Assembly (NCBI RefSeq): GCF_022482365.1
Contig: NZ_JAKVPE010000001.1
Coordinates: forward strand, 930,001 to 994,000
Reading direction: 5' to 3'
DNA from: Limosilactobacillus sp.
Lineage (GTDB): Bacteria; Bacillota; Bacilli; Lactobacillales; Lactobacillaceae
Length of the DNA stretch: 64,000 bases
Shown here: one piece after another, positions 8,352 to 16,280 of the stretch
Layout: each line of letters begins with the position of its first letter
Position numbering within the stretch: position 1 is the stretch's first letter
Notes under the pieces: generated by a model
What the model was told of the DNA's origin: nothing
The model's database searches: none
What the model saw: the letters and a program-made list of their open reading frames with translations, nothing else
Translations under genes and position numbers: made by a program

Positions 8352-10607
8352 ATGCATTTTACTTTATCGACGGCAGTTAATTCCGGTCAGGCTAGCAATA
8401 CGATCTATCCTCATCAACAAGCTATTACTAATACACAGGAATTAGAACAAGCTGTCCGCTATGACCATGTCTGCGGTCAATTTCAAAATAACAAACGCAC
8501 CATTGCCAACTTCATCAAAGCCGATTGCCTAATTATGGATTGTGACAATGATCATTCTGACGATCCGACTACTTGGATCAACCCTGCAAACATTGCTAAC
8601 TATTTCGATGATGTTTCCTACGCCATTACCTTGTCACGCAACAACATGAAAGCCAAGCATCATAAAGTACCCCGGCCTAAGTTTCATGTCTACTTTCCGA
8701 TTACTGAGATTACGGATGCTAAAACCTATGCTGAACTAAAACACGAAATTCAAGAATACTTTCCCTATTTTGATGATAATGCGCTTGATGCGGCCCGGTT
8801 TGTCTTTGGTGTGCCTAGTACTAAAGCCATCTGGCATGAAGAATCACAAACCGTAGACAAATTTATGATGGTTCAACATTACTTTGCTCAGCAAAACGTG
8901 GGAGCAATCCATGAAGGTCAACGTAATGCAACCCTCTCACATTTTGCCGGTCGCATCATTATGCGTCTTGGCAATACTGCTGAAGCTCGTCAGGCATTTC
9001 AGGAAGAAGCTGCTAAATGTGATCCACCACTAAGCAAGCAGGAATTAAAAACTATTTGGAATAGTGCTATTAAATTTGGCCAGCGGATGGCAAGCCAAAA
9101 GGGATATATTCCACCCGAAGAATACAACCAGCCTAATGATGAATTACAGCCGGCTGATTACTCGGATACTGGTGAATCTTATGTCTTTGTCAACAACTGC
9201 AAGAACCGGGTCTGCTACACCAACCAGTCAGGCTTCATGTGGTTTGATGGCAAAGTCTGGCAGGAATCAGAACCGCTAGCTCTTGGTGAGGTTCAGCGTT
9301 TCACCGATCAACAACTAGCTGACGCCCAACTCCGTGTCTCTCAAAGTTACCAAGTAATTAAGAACAATGGAGTCGCCAACGCCCTGCAAACAATGGGCAA
9401 GACGAAAGCCAGCCGGACCTTTAATGATGAACAACAAGCAACGTTCAAAGACTACGAAAATGCTAAAGCTTACGAAGCCTTTATTCTCAAGGAACGCAGC
9501 ACTCGAGGTATTAACGGGATCTTAACCAACTCCCGACCAAAGCTCGTCAAAGAGATTAATGAGTTTGATGCTAATCCATTTCTGCTGAATACCCCGACCG
9601 GTCCTTTCAATTTAAGGAAAGGGATGCATGGTCAGCAAGAAATTCAAGCTGATGAATTAATCACTAAATCCACATCCTGTGTTCCTGGTAGTCAAGGAGC
9701 TTCACTCTGGCAAGAAGCACTCACTACTTTCTTCTGTGGTGACCAAGCGTTGATTAATTACGTCCAAGAAATTGTGGGTCTGGTGGCGATTGGTCAGGTT
9801 TACCTGGAAGCTCTGATTATTGCTTACGGCAGCGGGAGAAATGGTAAATCAACCTTCTGGAACACCATCGCTAATGTACTCGGTACCTATACCGGTCACC
9901 TCTCGGCTGATGCCTTAACAACTGGTGTCCGGCGAAACGTCAAACCAGAGATGGCCGAAGTCAAAGGCAAGCGGCTAATCATCTCCGCTGAACTAGAAGA
10001 AGGTAAGCGACTGAACACTTCCATCGTCAAGCAACTCTGTTCAACTGATGAAATCTATGCCGAAAAGAAATACATGAAACCTTTCTCTTTTACGCCCAGC
10101 CACACCATCGTGTTATACACCAATTACCTGCCCCACGTAGGTGGTAATGATGAAGGAATCTGGCGCCGATTGATTGTGATTCCCTTTAAAGCCACGATTG
10201 CTAAACGGAATGACATTAAAAACTATGCTCAGTATCTAACCGAACAAGCTGGTCCAGCGGTATTGCAGTGGATTATTGAGGGTGCCCAGCGAATCATTCA
10301 GCAAAATTACCAGTTAACCACCCCCGTTGCCGTAACCAAAGCGGTACGATCCTACCACGCTAATAACGATTGGCTAGGACATTTTCTTAATGAGAATTGT
10401 GAACTTGACCCCAGTTATGAACAAAAGTCAGGCGATCTTTATCAAAAGTATCGCGAATATTGCCAAGGCATCGGTGAATATATCCGCAACACAACTGACT
10501 TTTACACGGCCCTCAAAAATGCTGGCTTTCAACGTCAACACAAACAAAACGGTCGTTTCATCAAGGGACTGCGATTAAAAGTTGAGGCTGATGAATTCCT
10601 CAGTTGA
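8352..10607 (+). CDS. Phage primase-helicase (AEP-like primase plus D5/SF3 helicase)
   Basis: 751 residues. The N-terminal 170 look like an archaeo-eukaryotic primase fold (LIMDCDNDHSDD near 60, KFHVYFPIT, DDNALDAARFVFG). A PriCT-like linker follows (EGQRNATLSHFAGR), then a D5_N and superfamily 3 helicase part. That part has Walker A YGSGRNGKST near 492, an AELEEGKRLN segment, HTIVLYTNYLPH and EGIWRRLIVIPF, and a small winged-helix end. It makes primers and unwinds DNA for the island polymerase. The stop codon overlaps the first octamer of the candidate origin, so initiator gene and origin are adjacent, as in many phages and plasmids. Confidence 0.9.
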   Translation: MHFTLSTAVNSGQASNTIYPHQQAITNTQELEQAVRYDHVCGQFQNNKRTIANFIKADCLIMDCDNDHSDDPTTWINPANIANYFDDVSYAITLSRNNMKAKHHKVPRPKFHVYFPITEITDAKTYAELKHEIQEYFPYFDDNALDAARFVFGVPSTKAIWHEESQTVDKFMMVQHYFAQQNVGAIHEGQRNATLSHFAGRIIMRLGNTAEARQAFQEEAAKCDPPLSKQELKTIWNSAIKFGQRMASQKGYIPPEEYNQPNDELQPADYSDTGESYVFVNNCKNRVCYTNQSGFMWFDGKVWQESEPLALGEVQRFTDQQLADAQLRVSQSYQVIKNNGVANALQTMGKTKASRTFNDEQQATFKDYENAKAYEAFILKERSTRGINGILTNSRPKLVKEINEFDANPFLLNTPTGPFNLRKGMHGQQEIQADELITKSTSCVPGSQGASLWQEALTTFFCGDQALINYVQEIVGLVAIGQVYLEALIIAYGSGRNGKSTFWNTIANVLGTYTGHLSADALTTGVRRNVKPEMAEVKGKRLIISAELEEGKRLNTSIVKQLCSTDEIYAEKKYMKPFSFTPSHTIVLYTNYLPHVGGNDEGIWRRLIVIPFKATIAKRNDIKNYAQYLTEQAGPAVLQWIIEGAQRIIQQNYQLTTPVAVTKAVRSYHANNDWLGHFLNENCELDPSYEQKSGDLYQKYREYCQGIGEYIRNTTDFYTALKNAGFQRQHKQNGRFIKGLRLKVEADEFLS

Positions 10608-10771
10608 CTGTCATCGACTGTCACACTTTAAAACTCTAAAAGCTTGATACATCAGTGTTTACCAACCCTAATGACAGTCGTGACACTCTTTTACATTACT
10701 TGTATATAGGAATAAAAATAGAAAAAAAGAGTATAGAGAAGAGTAGTAAAGCAACTGTCACGACCGTCATT
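10606..10771. other. Candidate replication origin (iteron-like octamers and inverted repeat)
   Basis: Five copies of an octamer like GACTGTCA lie in 166 bases: direct at 10606 and 10616, reversed (TGACAGTC) at 10672, and variants at 10753 and 10762. The last ones form a 16-base inverted repeat, 10670-10685 against 10756-10771, with 15 positions matching. Between the arms is a very AT-rich, purine-skewed stretch suited to strand opening. It lies directly after the primase-helicase gene. Function is inferred from structure and position. Confidence 0.55.
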
Positions 10772-10819
10772 AACCCTGACGAACCACCTATATATCAACG
10801 TTTAGGAAGGATTTTACAA

Positions 10820-11101
10820 ATGTTAGAAAAACAAATCGAAACTGCTTTTGTCAAAGCTACTCACCAACGCGGAGGTCTTTGCCTAAAGTTCATCTCGCCA
10901 TCTATGGCCGGAGTACCTGATCGATTGGTCCTCCTGCCTGATGGTCACATGGGCTTTGTGGAGATGAAGGCTCCTGGTAAACATCCCCGCCCGTTACAAG
11001 TGCAAAGACTCAACCAGTTAAAACAACTTGGTTTCCAAGTCTTTGTTTGCGATCAGCTTGATCAGATTGGAGGAATGCTTGATGCAATACAAACCGCATG
11101 A
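10820..11101 (+). CDS. VRR-NUC domain nuclease
   Basis: 93 residues, essentially one VRR-NUC domain, a PD-(D/E)XK-type fold found in phage and repair nucleases. Motifs: GVPDRLVLLPDG near 34 and GFVEMKAPGKHPRPLQ near 45. The catalytic D, E and K are all present. The start at 10820 is used because AGGAAGG lies nine bases upstream; the longer frame from 10655 runs through the origin-like repeats. The 20-base overlap with the helicase gene suggests the two proteins act together, perhaps on branched DNA. Confidence 0.88.
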   Translation: MLEKQIETAFVKATHQRGGLCLKFISPSMAGVPDRLVLLPDGHMGFVEMKAPGKHPRPLQVQRLNQLKQLGFQVFVCDQLDQIGGMLDAIQTA

Positions 11102-12437
11102 ATATCAACAATATGCAACTCGGTTTATTTTGGACCATCCCGTAGCAGCCATCTTGCTTGATATGGGACTAGGTAAAAGCGTCATTACCCTAACTGCTAT
11201 TAAACAACTTATTCAGCAGGGGAAAGTTCAACGGGTATTAGTTGTCGCTCCACTGCGCGTGGCTAAACAAACTTGGCCAGAAGAAATTGAAAAATGGGAC
11301 CACTTAAAAGGCCTTAACTATTCAGTCGTCACTGGTTCTAAGCTTCAAAGGATCAAAGCACTGCAGCAAGATGTCGACATTTATATCATTAATCGGGAAA
11401 ACTTGAAATGGCTAATTGAATCCTCTGGTAATTCCTTTGACTACGACATGTTGGTGATCGATGAACTCTCTAGTTTTAAGTCTTACCGCTCACAACGCTT
11501 CAAAGCCCTCAAACGAGTACGACCTCTGATTAAACGCGTGGTTGGCTTAACAGGTACACCGTCGTCTAATGGCTTGATGGATCTGTGGGCGGAATTCCGC
11601 GTGCTGGACATGGGCCAACGACTTGGCCGCTTTATCTCATCTTACCGGATGAACTACTTTGACCCCGACAAGCGAAACATGTATCAAGTGTTTACCTACA
11701 AACCTAAGCCCGGTGCTGAACAAAGTATCTACCGCGCCATTGATGACATCACCATTTCTATGAAGTCTAAGGACTACTTGAAGCTGCCACCATTAACTAT
11801 GAACACCGTTCCGGTAAAAATGAGTGATAGTGAGCAGGCTATCTATGATGAGCTTAACGCCCAGCTAGTAGTTTCAACCCAGGGCAAACAAATCGATGCC
11901 TTGAATGCTGCTAGCTTGTCGAACAAGCTATGCCAAATGGCTAACGGATGCGTTTATGATGACCATCAACAAATTGTGCAGATCCACCAGCGAAAACTCG
12001 ATGCACTCGAGGATTTGATTGAAGCTGCGAATGGCAAACCAGTACTCGTTGCTTACTGGTTCAAACACGATCTCTCCCAGATCAAGCAACGATTCACTGC
12101 TCGCGAGATTAAAACTGTTAAAGACATTCAGGACTGGAACGCTGGTAATATTCCATTGGCATTGATTCATCCTGCTTCTGCCGGACATGGTCTCAACCTG
12201 CAGGCTGGTGGTGCCACCTTGATTTGGTATGGATTAACTTGGAGTCTGGAACTCTACCAGCAAACTAACGCTCGGCTCTGGCGGCAAGGACAGCGTCAGA
12301 CAGTAGTCATTCACCACATTATCACCGAAGGCACTATTGACGAAAACATTCTGGCGGCTTTAAAACGTAAAGACAAAACCCAGCTAGCTCTAATCAACGC
12401 AGTAAAAGCCAACCTGAAAGGAAGTGTTGTAGCGTGA
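11082..12437 (+). CDS. SNF2-type superfamily 2 helicase
   Basis: 451 residues. Motif I is LLDMGLGKSVITL near 27, motif II VIDELSSF, motif III GLTGTPSSNGL, and motifs V and VI are HPASAGHGLNLQ and QTNARLWRQGQ. This is the compact SNF2-like helicase that follows VRR-NUC genes in many Firmicutes phages. The start at 11082 has GGAGG eight bases upstream; the longer frame from 11028 is inside the preceding gene. It probably remodels DNA during replication or recombination. Its stop overlaps the next start (GTGA). Confidence 0.88.
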   Translation: MQYKPHEYQQYATRFILDHPVAAILLDMGLGKSVITLTAIKQLIQQGKVQRVLVVAPLRVAKQTWPEEIEKWDHLKGLNYSVVTGSKLQRIKALQQDVDIYIINRENLKWLIESSGNSFDYDMLVIDELSSFKSYRSQRFKALKRVRPLIKRVVGLTGTPSSNGLMDLWAEFRVLDMGQRLGRFISSYRMNYFDPDKRNMYQVFTYKPKPGAEQSIYRAIDDITISMKSKDYLKLPPLTMNTVPVKMSDSEQAIYDELNAQLVVSTQGKQIDALNAASLSNKLCQMANGCVYDDHQQIVQIHQRKLDALEDLIEAANGKPVLVAYWFKHDLSQIKQRFTAREIKTVKDIQDWNAGNIPLALIHPASAGHGLNLQAGGATLIWYGLTWSLELYQQTNARLWRQGQRQTVVIHHIITEGTIDENILAALKRKDKTQLALINAVKANLKGSVVA

Positions 12438-12901
12438 GTATCATGTGGAACTACTTAGACAAACGACGAGCAACCATCGCAGCCTTGAAAGATTACGATG
12501 GTATGAAGTTCATCATTAACTCTTACCAAGACGACTTGAAGCTAGCCAAGGAACAAATGATTGGTGTCAGTTCGCCACGCTACGGTTTCGTACCTGGCAG
12601 CAGTAAAAAAGATAACCCAACTGAGCATCGCCTGCTGCATGGCATCGATGAGACAACCAAGCTGAATGAACGCTACCAACAAGCCCAACTTTACTTCAAG
12701 TGGTTCGAGCCAGCCTGGCAAGAGTTATCTGAAGACGAGCGCTTTGTTTTAGATGTCTGCTATCGTACTCCAAACCAGTCAATGAACGAGGGACTAACCA
12801 TCGTGATGGACAAGTACTTCATTGCGAAAACCACTGCTTACAATCGAAAGAACAAAGCACTCGATCACCTCACGCTCTTACTTTATGGATCCCATCATTA
12901 G
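12434..12901 (+). CDS. ArpU/RinA-like late transcription regulator
   Basis: 155 residues starting at GTG. It is mostly helical, with a C-terminal sigma-factor-like helix-turn-helix (ELSEDERFVLDVCYR and FIAKTTAYNRKNKALDHL). This pattern and the place, last in the early block and just before HNH and terminase, match the ArpU/RinA/DUF1492 group that switches on packaging and structural genes. It is coupled to the helicase gene by a four-base overlap. The exact subfamily is uncertain. Confidence 0.65.
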   Translation: MSIMWNYLDKRRATIAALKDYDGMKFIINSYQDDLKLAKEQMIGVSSPRYGFVPGSSKKDNPTEHRLLHGIDETTKLNERYQQAQLYFKWFEPAWQELSEDERFVLDVCYRTPNQSMNEGLTIVMDKYFIAKTTAYNRKNKALDHLTLLLYGSHH

Positions 12902-12993
12902 AAAGGTAAAACGCAGAACAAACAATCGGCTTATCTATGTTACGATGGTAGTGTAGAAAATTAGGATAAAGGCATTTGCTTTATAACATTGAA

Positions 12994-13023
12994 GCCTAGC
13001 GGTGCAAAACTGCTGGGCTTTTC
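12994..13023 (+). terminator. Terminator between early and late blocks
   Basis: GCCTAGC (12994-13000) pairs with GCTGGGC (13012-13018), followed by TTTTC. It separates the ArpU-like gene from the HNH gene and probably insulates the late block, whose promoter would lie nearby and be activated by the upstream regulator. Confidence 0.65.
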
Positions 13024-13049
13024 TTATACCCTCAGAAAGGAGGAGTGTC

Positions 13050-13427
13050 ATGCCCTACTCACCCAAGAAACCCTGTCGTTACCCTGGCTGCCCGCGACTA
13101 ACCCACAACACTTATTGTGACGTCCATGCTAAGCAAGTCAGTTCTCACTACAATCGTTACCAACGACCAAAACGTAGTCGTCCGCGCTATCATCGTGGCT
13201 GGCCAAAGATCCGTCAACGCTACTTGCTCCACCATCCCTTCTGTGAGATGTGCCTGAGCCAAGGAAGGTATACCCAAGCCACCGAGGTCCATCACGTTCT
13301 GCCTCTGGAACACGGCGGCACCAACGAGTTCAAGAACCTGATGGCATTATGTAAGCCATGCCACTCCCGCATCACCGCCCAGATGGATGATCGCTGGCAT
13401 AAAAAGCCACGTCGATATCATTACTAA
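13050..13427 (+). CDS. HNH endonuclease
   Basis: 125 residues. The C-terminal half has the HNH core: CEMCLSQGRYTQ, VHHVLPLEHGGTNEFKN, then LMALCKPCHSRI. Two CxxC-type pairs bind zinc, and the paired histidines start the catalytic motif. A basic N-terminal half with extra cysteines may bind DNA. In cos-type phages with HK97-like heads an HNH protein next to the terminase genes is needed for DNA cutting and packaging. SD AAAGGAGGAG precedes the start at 13050. Confidence 0.9.
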   Translation: MPYSPKKPCRYPGCPRLTHNTYCDVHAKQVSSHYNRYQRPKRSRPRYHRGWPKIRQRYLLHHPFCEMCLSQGRYTQATEVHHVLPLEHGGTNEFKNLMALCKPCHSRITAQMDDRWHKKPRRYHY

Positions 13428-13435
13428 ACCACGGA

Positions 13436-13500
13436 GGGGGCCATCAAATCCTTAAAAATTTTTCGCGCGGGAGCGGGCCTGGGCCTTCGTGTACAAAAAA
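13436..13500. other. Possible cos/packaging site region
   Basis: The 119-base gap between HNH and small terminase holds a sharp AT-to-GC switch: CTTAAAAATTTTTCGCGCGG followed by GAGCGGGCCTGGGCC. In HNH-terminase phages the cos site is often just upstream of the small terminase gene. This is a positional guess; no cut site can be read directly. Confidence 0.3.
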
Positions 13501-13546
13501 GCGAAATCAAACGGGGTATTAACCCCTGCCGGAAGGAGGGAGAGAT

Positions 13547-14089
13547 TTGGCTAAAGATGGTACAAACCGTGGTGGATCCCGAATTGGTGCTGGACGCAAA
13601 CCTAAATCACTTCACGATAAAATTCAAGCTGGACAAGACGCCCAAGTAATTGACCTACCAACTCCAACTAATTTGGAAGGTCATGTGATGCCGCCAGTTA
13701 AAGAGTACCTAAAAGCCAAGCAGAAAAATGGATTAGAGTTTGACGCTGCTGATATTTTTAAGGAAACCTGGAAATGGCTCGTTGAACGGGGGTGCGAAAG
13801 ATTAGTCAACACACAACTGATCGAACAATATGCAGTAAGTGTTAGTCGCTGGATTCAGTGTGAAGAGTGTATCTCAAAATTTGGTTTTCTTGCCCGCCAC
13901 CCGACGACCGGGAATGCGATTGCTTCCCCTTACGTATCAATGAGTCGCGACTATATGAAGCAATCTAGCCAATTATGGTTTCAAATTTTTCAGGTTGTTA
14001 AAGAAAACAACGCTACTACTTATCAAGGATCTACCCCACAAGATGATGTGATGGAACGCTTGCTCCGTTCACGGAAAGGAATGAACTGA
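13547..14089 (+). CDS. terS: Small terminase subunit, P27 family
   Basis: 180 residues starting at TTG, with GGAAGGAGGGA upstream. The glycine- and basic-rich start (NRGGSRIGAGRKPK) and the helical remainder are typical of P27-family small terminases, which recognise the packaging site on phage DNA and hand it to the large subunit. It overlaps the next start by one base (TGATG). Confidence 0.85.
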   Translation: MAKDGTNRGGSRIGAGRKPKSLHDKIQAGQDAQVIDLPTPTNLEGHVMPPVKEYLKAKQKNGLEFDAADIFKETWKWLVERGCERLVNTQLIEQYAVSVSRWIQCEECISKFGFLARHPTTGNAIASPYVSMSRDYMKQSSQLWFQIFQVVKENNATTYQGSTPQDDVMERLLRSRKGMN

Positions 14090-15315
14090 TGAAAATTGTT
14101 AAAAAGAAAATAGCAGACCTCATCCCCGCTGACTATAATCCACGTAAAGATTTGCAGCCGGGTGATCCCGACTACGAAAAGTTAAAACGATCAATGAAAG
14201 AATTTGGCTACGTTGACCCGATTATCTGGAACCAACAAACTGGCCGCGTGGTTGGAGGACACCAGCGATTAAAAATTCTCCTGGATGAAGGGATCGAAGA
14301 AGCCGAATGTGTAGTCGTCAACTTAAACGAAGAGAAAGAAAAAGCACTGAATATTGCACTTAACAAAATCAGCGGTGATTGGGATAAGGATAAGTTGGCT
14401 CTGCTCATGACCGACTTACAGGCCAGCGATTTGGATGTTTCATTAACTGGTTTTGACGAGAATGAGATCTCTGATCTTCTCGGTACCGAAGATGACACCC
14501 ATGATGATAATTTTGACGTTGATAGCGAATTGGATAAACCAACCTTTTCAAAGTCAGGTGATTTATGGCACTTAGGTAAACACACTTTATTATGTGGTGA
14601 CGCTACTAAAACAGAAAGTTACCAGAAATTGCTAGGTGATCATAAGGTCAACCTCGTGTTAACCGATCCACCATACAATGTTGATTACTCCAGCAAGGCT
14701 GGCAAGATCAAGAATGATCATCAAACCGACGAAAAGTTCTACCAGTTTCTACTCGCTGCTTTTCAAAATACGAATCAAGCAATGGCTAATGACGCCAGCA
14801 TCTATGTTTTCCATGCCGACACGGAAGGCCTTAACTTCCGCCGTGCTTTCCAAGATGCTGGCTTTTATTTATCTGGTTGCTGTATCTGGAAAAAACAATC
14901 ATTAGTGCTTGGTCGTTCACCATACCAGTGGCAGCATGAACCAGTTCTATATGGCTGGAAGAAAGATGGTAAACACGAATGGTACACCGGACGAAAGGAA
15001 TCTACCATCTGGGAATTTGATCGTCCAAAGCAAAGTAAGGAACACCCAACGATGAAACCAATCCCATTACTAGCCTATCCAATCATGAACTCTACTATGT
15101 CGAACTGCACGGTTCTTGATCCATTCGGCGGTTCTGGTTCGACTCTGATTGCTTGTGAACAGACTAATCGGGTTTGTTACATGATGGAGTTAGATCCAAA
15201 ATACTGTGATGTCATCGTTAATCGCTACATCAAACAAGTCGATTCGGATCAAGAAGTCAGTGTGGAAAGAGATGGTCATACAATTCCTTATAGTAATCTA
15301 AAAAAGCCGGCTTAA
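14089..15315 (+). CDS. ParB-like domain fused to DNA methyltransferase
   Basis: 408 residues. The N-terminal ParB-like nuclease domain covers about 1-110 (IPADYNPRKDL, VVGGHQRLKIL). An adenine or cytosine-N4 methyltransferase of beta order follows: DPPYNVDY near 191 (motif IV) and DPFGGSGSTLIACE near 343 (motif I). No restriction partner is adjacent. It probably protects island DNA from host restriction or marks DNA for packaging. This fusion between small and large terminase genes is known from related phages. Both domains look intact. Confidence 0.88.
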   Translation: MKIVKKKIADLIPADYNPRKDLQPGDPDYEKLKRSMKEFGYVDPIIWNQQTGRVVGGHQRLKILLDEGIEEAECVVVNLNEEKEKALNIALNKISGDWDKDKLALLMTDLQASDLDVSLTGFDENEISDLLGTEDDTHDDNFDVDSELDKPTFSKSGDLWHLGKHTLLCGDATKTESYQKLLGDHKVNLVLTDPPYNVDYSSKAGKIKNDHQTDEKFYQFLLAAFQNTNQAMANDASIYVFHADTEGLNFRRAFQDAGFYLSGCCIWKKQSLVLGRSPYQWQHEPVLYGWKKDGKHEWYTGRKESTIWEFDRPKQSKEHPTMKPIPLLAYPIMNSTMSNCTVLDPFGGSGSTLIACEQTNRVCYMMELDPKYCDVIVNRYIKQVDSDQEVSVERDGHTIPYSNLKKPA

Positions 15316-15387
15316 TGCGTCGAAAGTCCTTGCTATCTGTACCTTCTAGAGTGATGTATACAGTGATCAAACAAGGAGGTATTGAAT

Positions 15388-16008
15388 ATGGAAATTAATT
15401 TTAATGTTCATGGCCAACAGCGCAAAAAGTTAGTCGAACAGATTGCTGAATACACTCAGCAAAAGGCAGAGTACCAGTACACACCAACTTATGCATACCA
15501 GATTGGCAAATACACTATCAGCAAGGATGGCAATCTTCTATCCCCGGATGAGATTCCTGCTGGATTAGTAACACATCTTAAGCAACAGGGATTCACACCC
15601 AGCGAGACAGTCAAGTTGAACATAACATATCGCCGCAATGAGTTTACTGACCAAGATCTAGATAACCTACGCCATTTAATCTGGGCAAAAGGACAATTAA
15701 TCAAAGACGCTTGCCAACTGAACTCGTTGCCTCTCACAATCGATGACCAACAAGTAACCTTCGATTGGTTCACCGAAGTTAACACCGATGATGCTCCAGC
15801 TTATCAACAATTGATCGATAAGTTAGTGCGATACGCAAAGAGTCACCAGCGGATTATGTCCCAGCCACGGGAAGAAAGCAATGAAAAATATGCCTTTCGT
15901 TGTCTTTTGCTCCGGCTGGGATTTATTGGCCCAAGGTATAAGAAGCAACGGAAGGTGTTACTTAAAAATTTAACCGGGTCCGCCGCATTCAAAAGTCAGG
16001 AGGCTTAG
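15388..16008 (+). CDS. Phage protein of the so-called virulence-related family
   Basis: 206 residues, start chosen at 15388 with AAGGAGGT seven bases upstream. The C-terminal segment EKYAFRCLLLRLGFIG followed by RKVLLKNLTG is the hallmark of a conserved phage protein usually labelled virulence protein, although no virulence function is established. It has a beta-rich N-terminal half and no membrane segment. It lies between the methyltransferase and the large terminase, as in related phages. Confidence 0.7.
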   Translation: MEINFNVHGQQRKKLVEQIAEYTQQKAEYQYTPTYAYQIGKYTISKDGNLLSPDEIPAGLVTHLKQQGFTPSETVKLNITYRRNEFTDQDLDNLRHLIWAKGQLIKDACQLNSLPLTIDDQQVTFDWFTEVNTDDAPAYQQLIDKLVRYAKSHQRIMSQPREESNEKYAFRCLLLRLGFIGPRYKKQRKVLLKNLTGSAAFKSQEA

Positions 16009-16010
16009 TC

Positions 16011-16217
16011 ATGAACAGGATCAAAGATGAATTAGCCAAACGTGATCGTATTCGCCAACAGGTTTTACAAATTCGCAATACCGGTGAAGTAAATATGTTT
16101 GATATTGAAAACGTAAAACGACTCGCTTATTACTATAATTGCCACGATCTGATCGACTATTTAACCACTGACCGAGCCAGCTATGTCAACCTGATCTTAA
16201 CCGGTAAATTTAATTAG
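16011..16217 (+). CDS. DUF5049 family small protein
   Basis: 68 residues. The segment VLQIRNTGEVNMFDIENVKR, followed by a YVNLILTGKF end, matches DUF5049, small helical proteins that travel with the preceding family in phage packaging modules. Function unknown. It starts two bases after the previous stop with an AGGAGG sequence overlapping the upstream gene, so it is translated as part of the same unit. Confidence 0.68.
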   Translation: MNRIKDELAKRDRIRQQVLQIRNTGEVNMFDIENVKRLAYYYNCHDLIDYLTTDRASYVNLILTGKFN

Positions 16218-16223
16218 CTACCA

Positions 16224-16254
16224 AGCATTGAGTTCACTCTCAGTGCTTTTTTAG
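16224..16254 (+). terminator. Terminator before large terminase gene
   Basis: AGCATTGAG (16224-16232) pairs with CTCAGTGCT (16239-16247), one mismatch, then TTTTTT. It would set lower transcription of the head genes or end a shorter transcript. Confidence 0.7.
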
Positions 16255-16280
16255 TACTAACGAAAGGAAGTGATGCTTTC

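Noticed and set aside
13436-13500. A defined cos cut site
   Set aside because: Only position and base composition point to it; no complementary overhang or repeat allows a cut to be placed.
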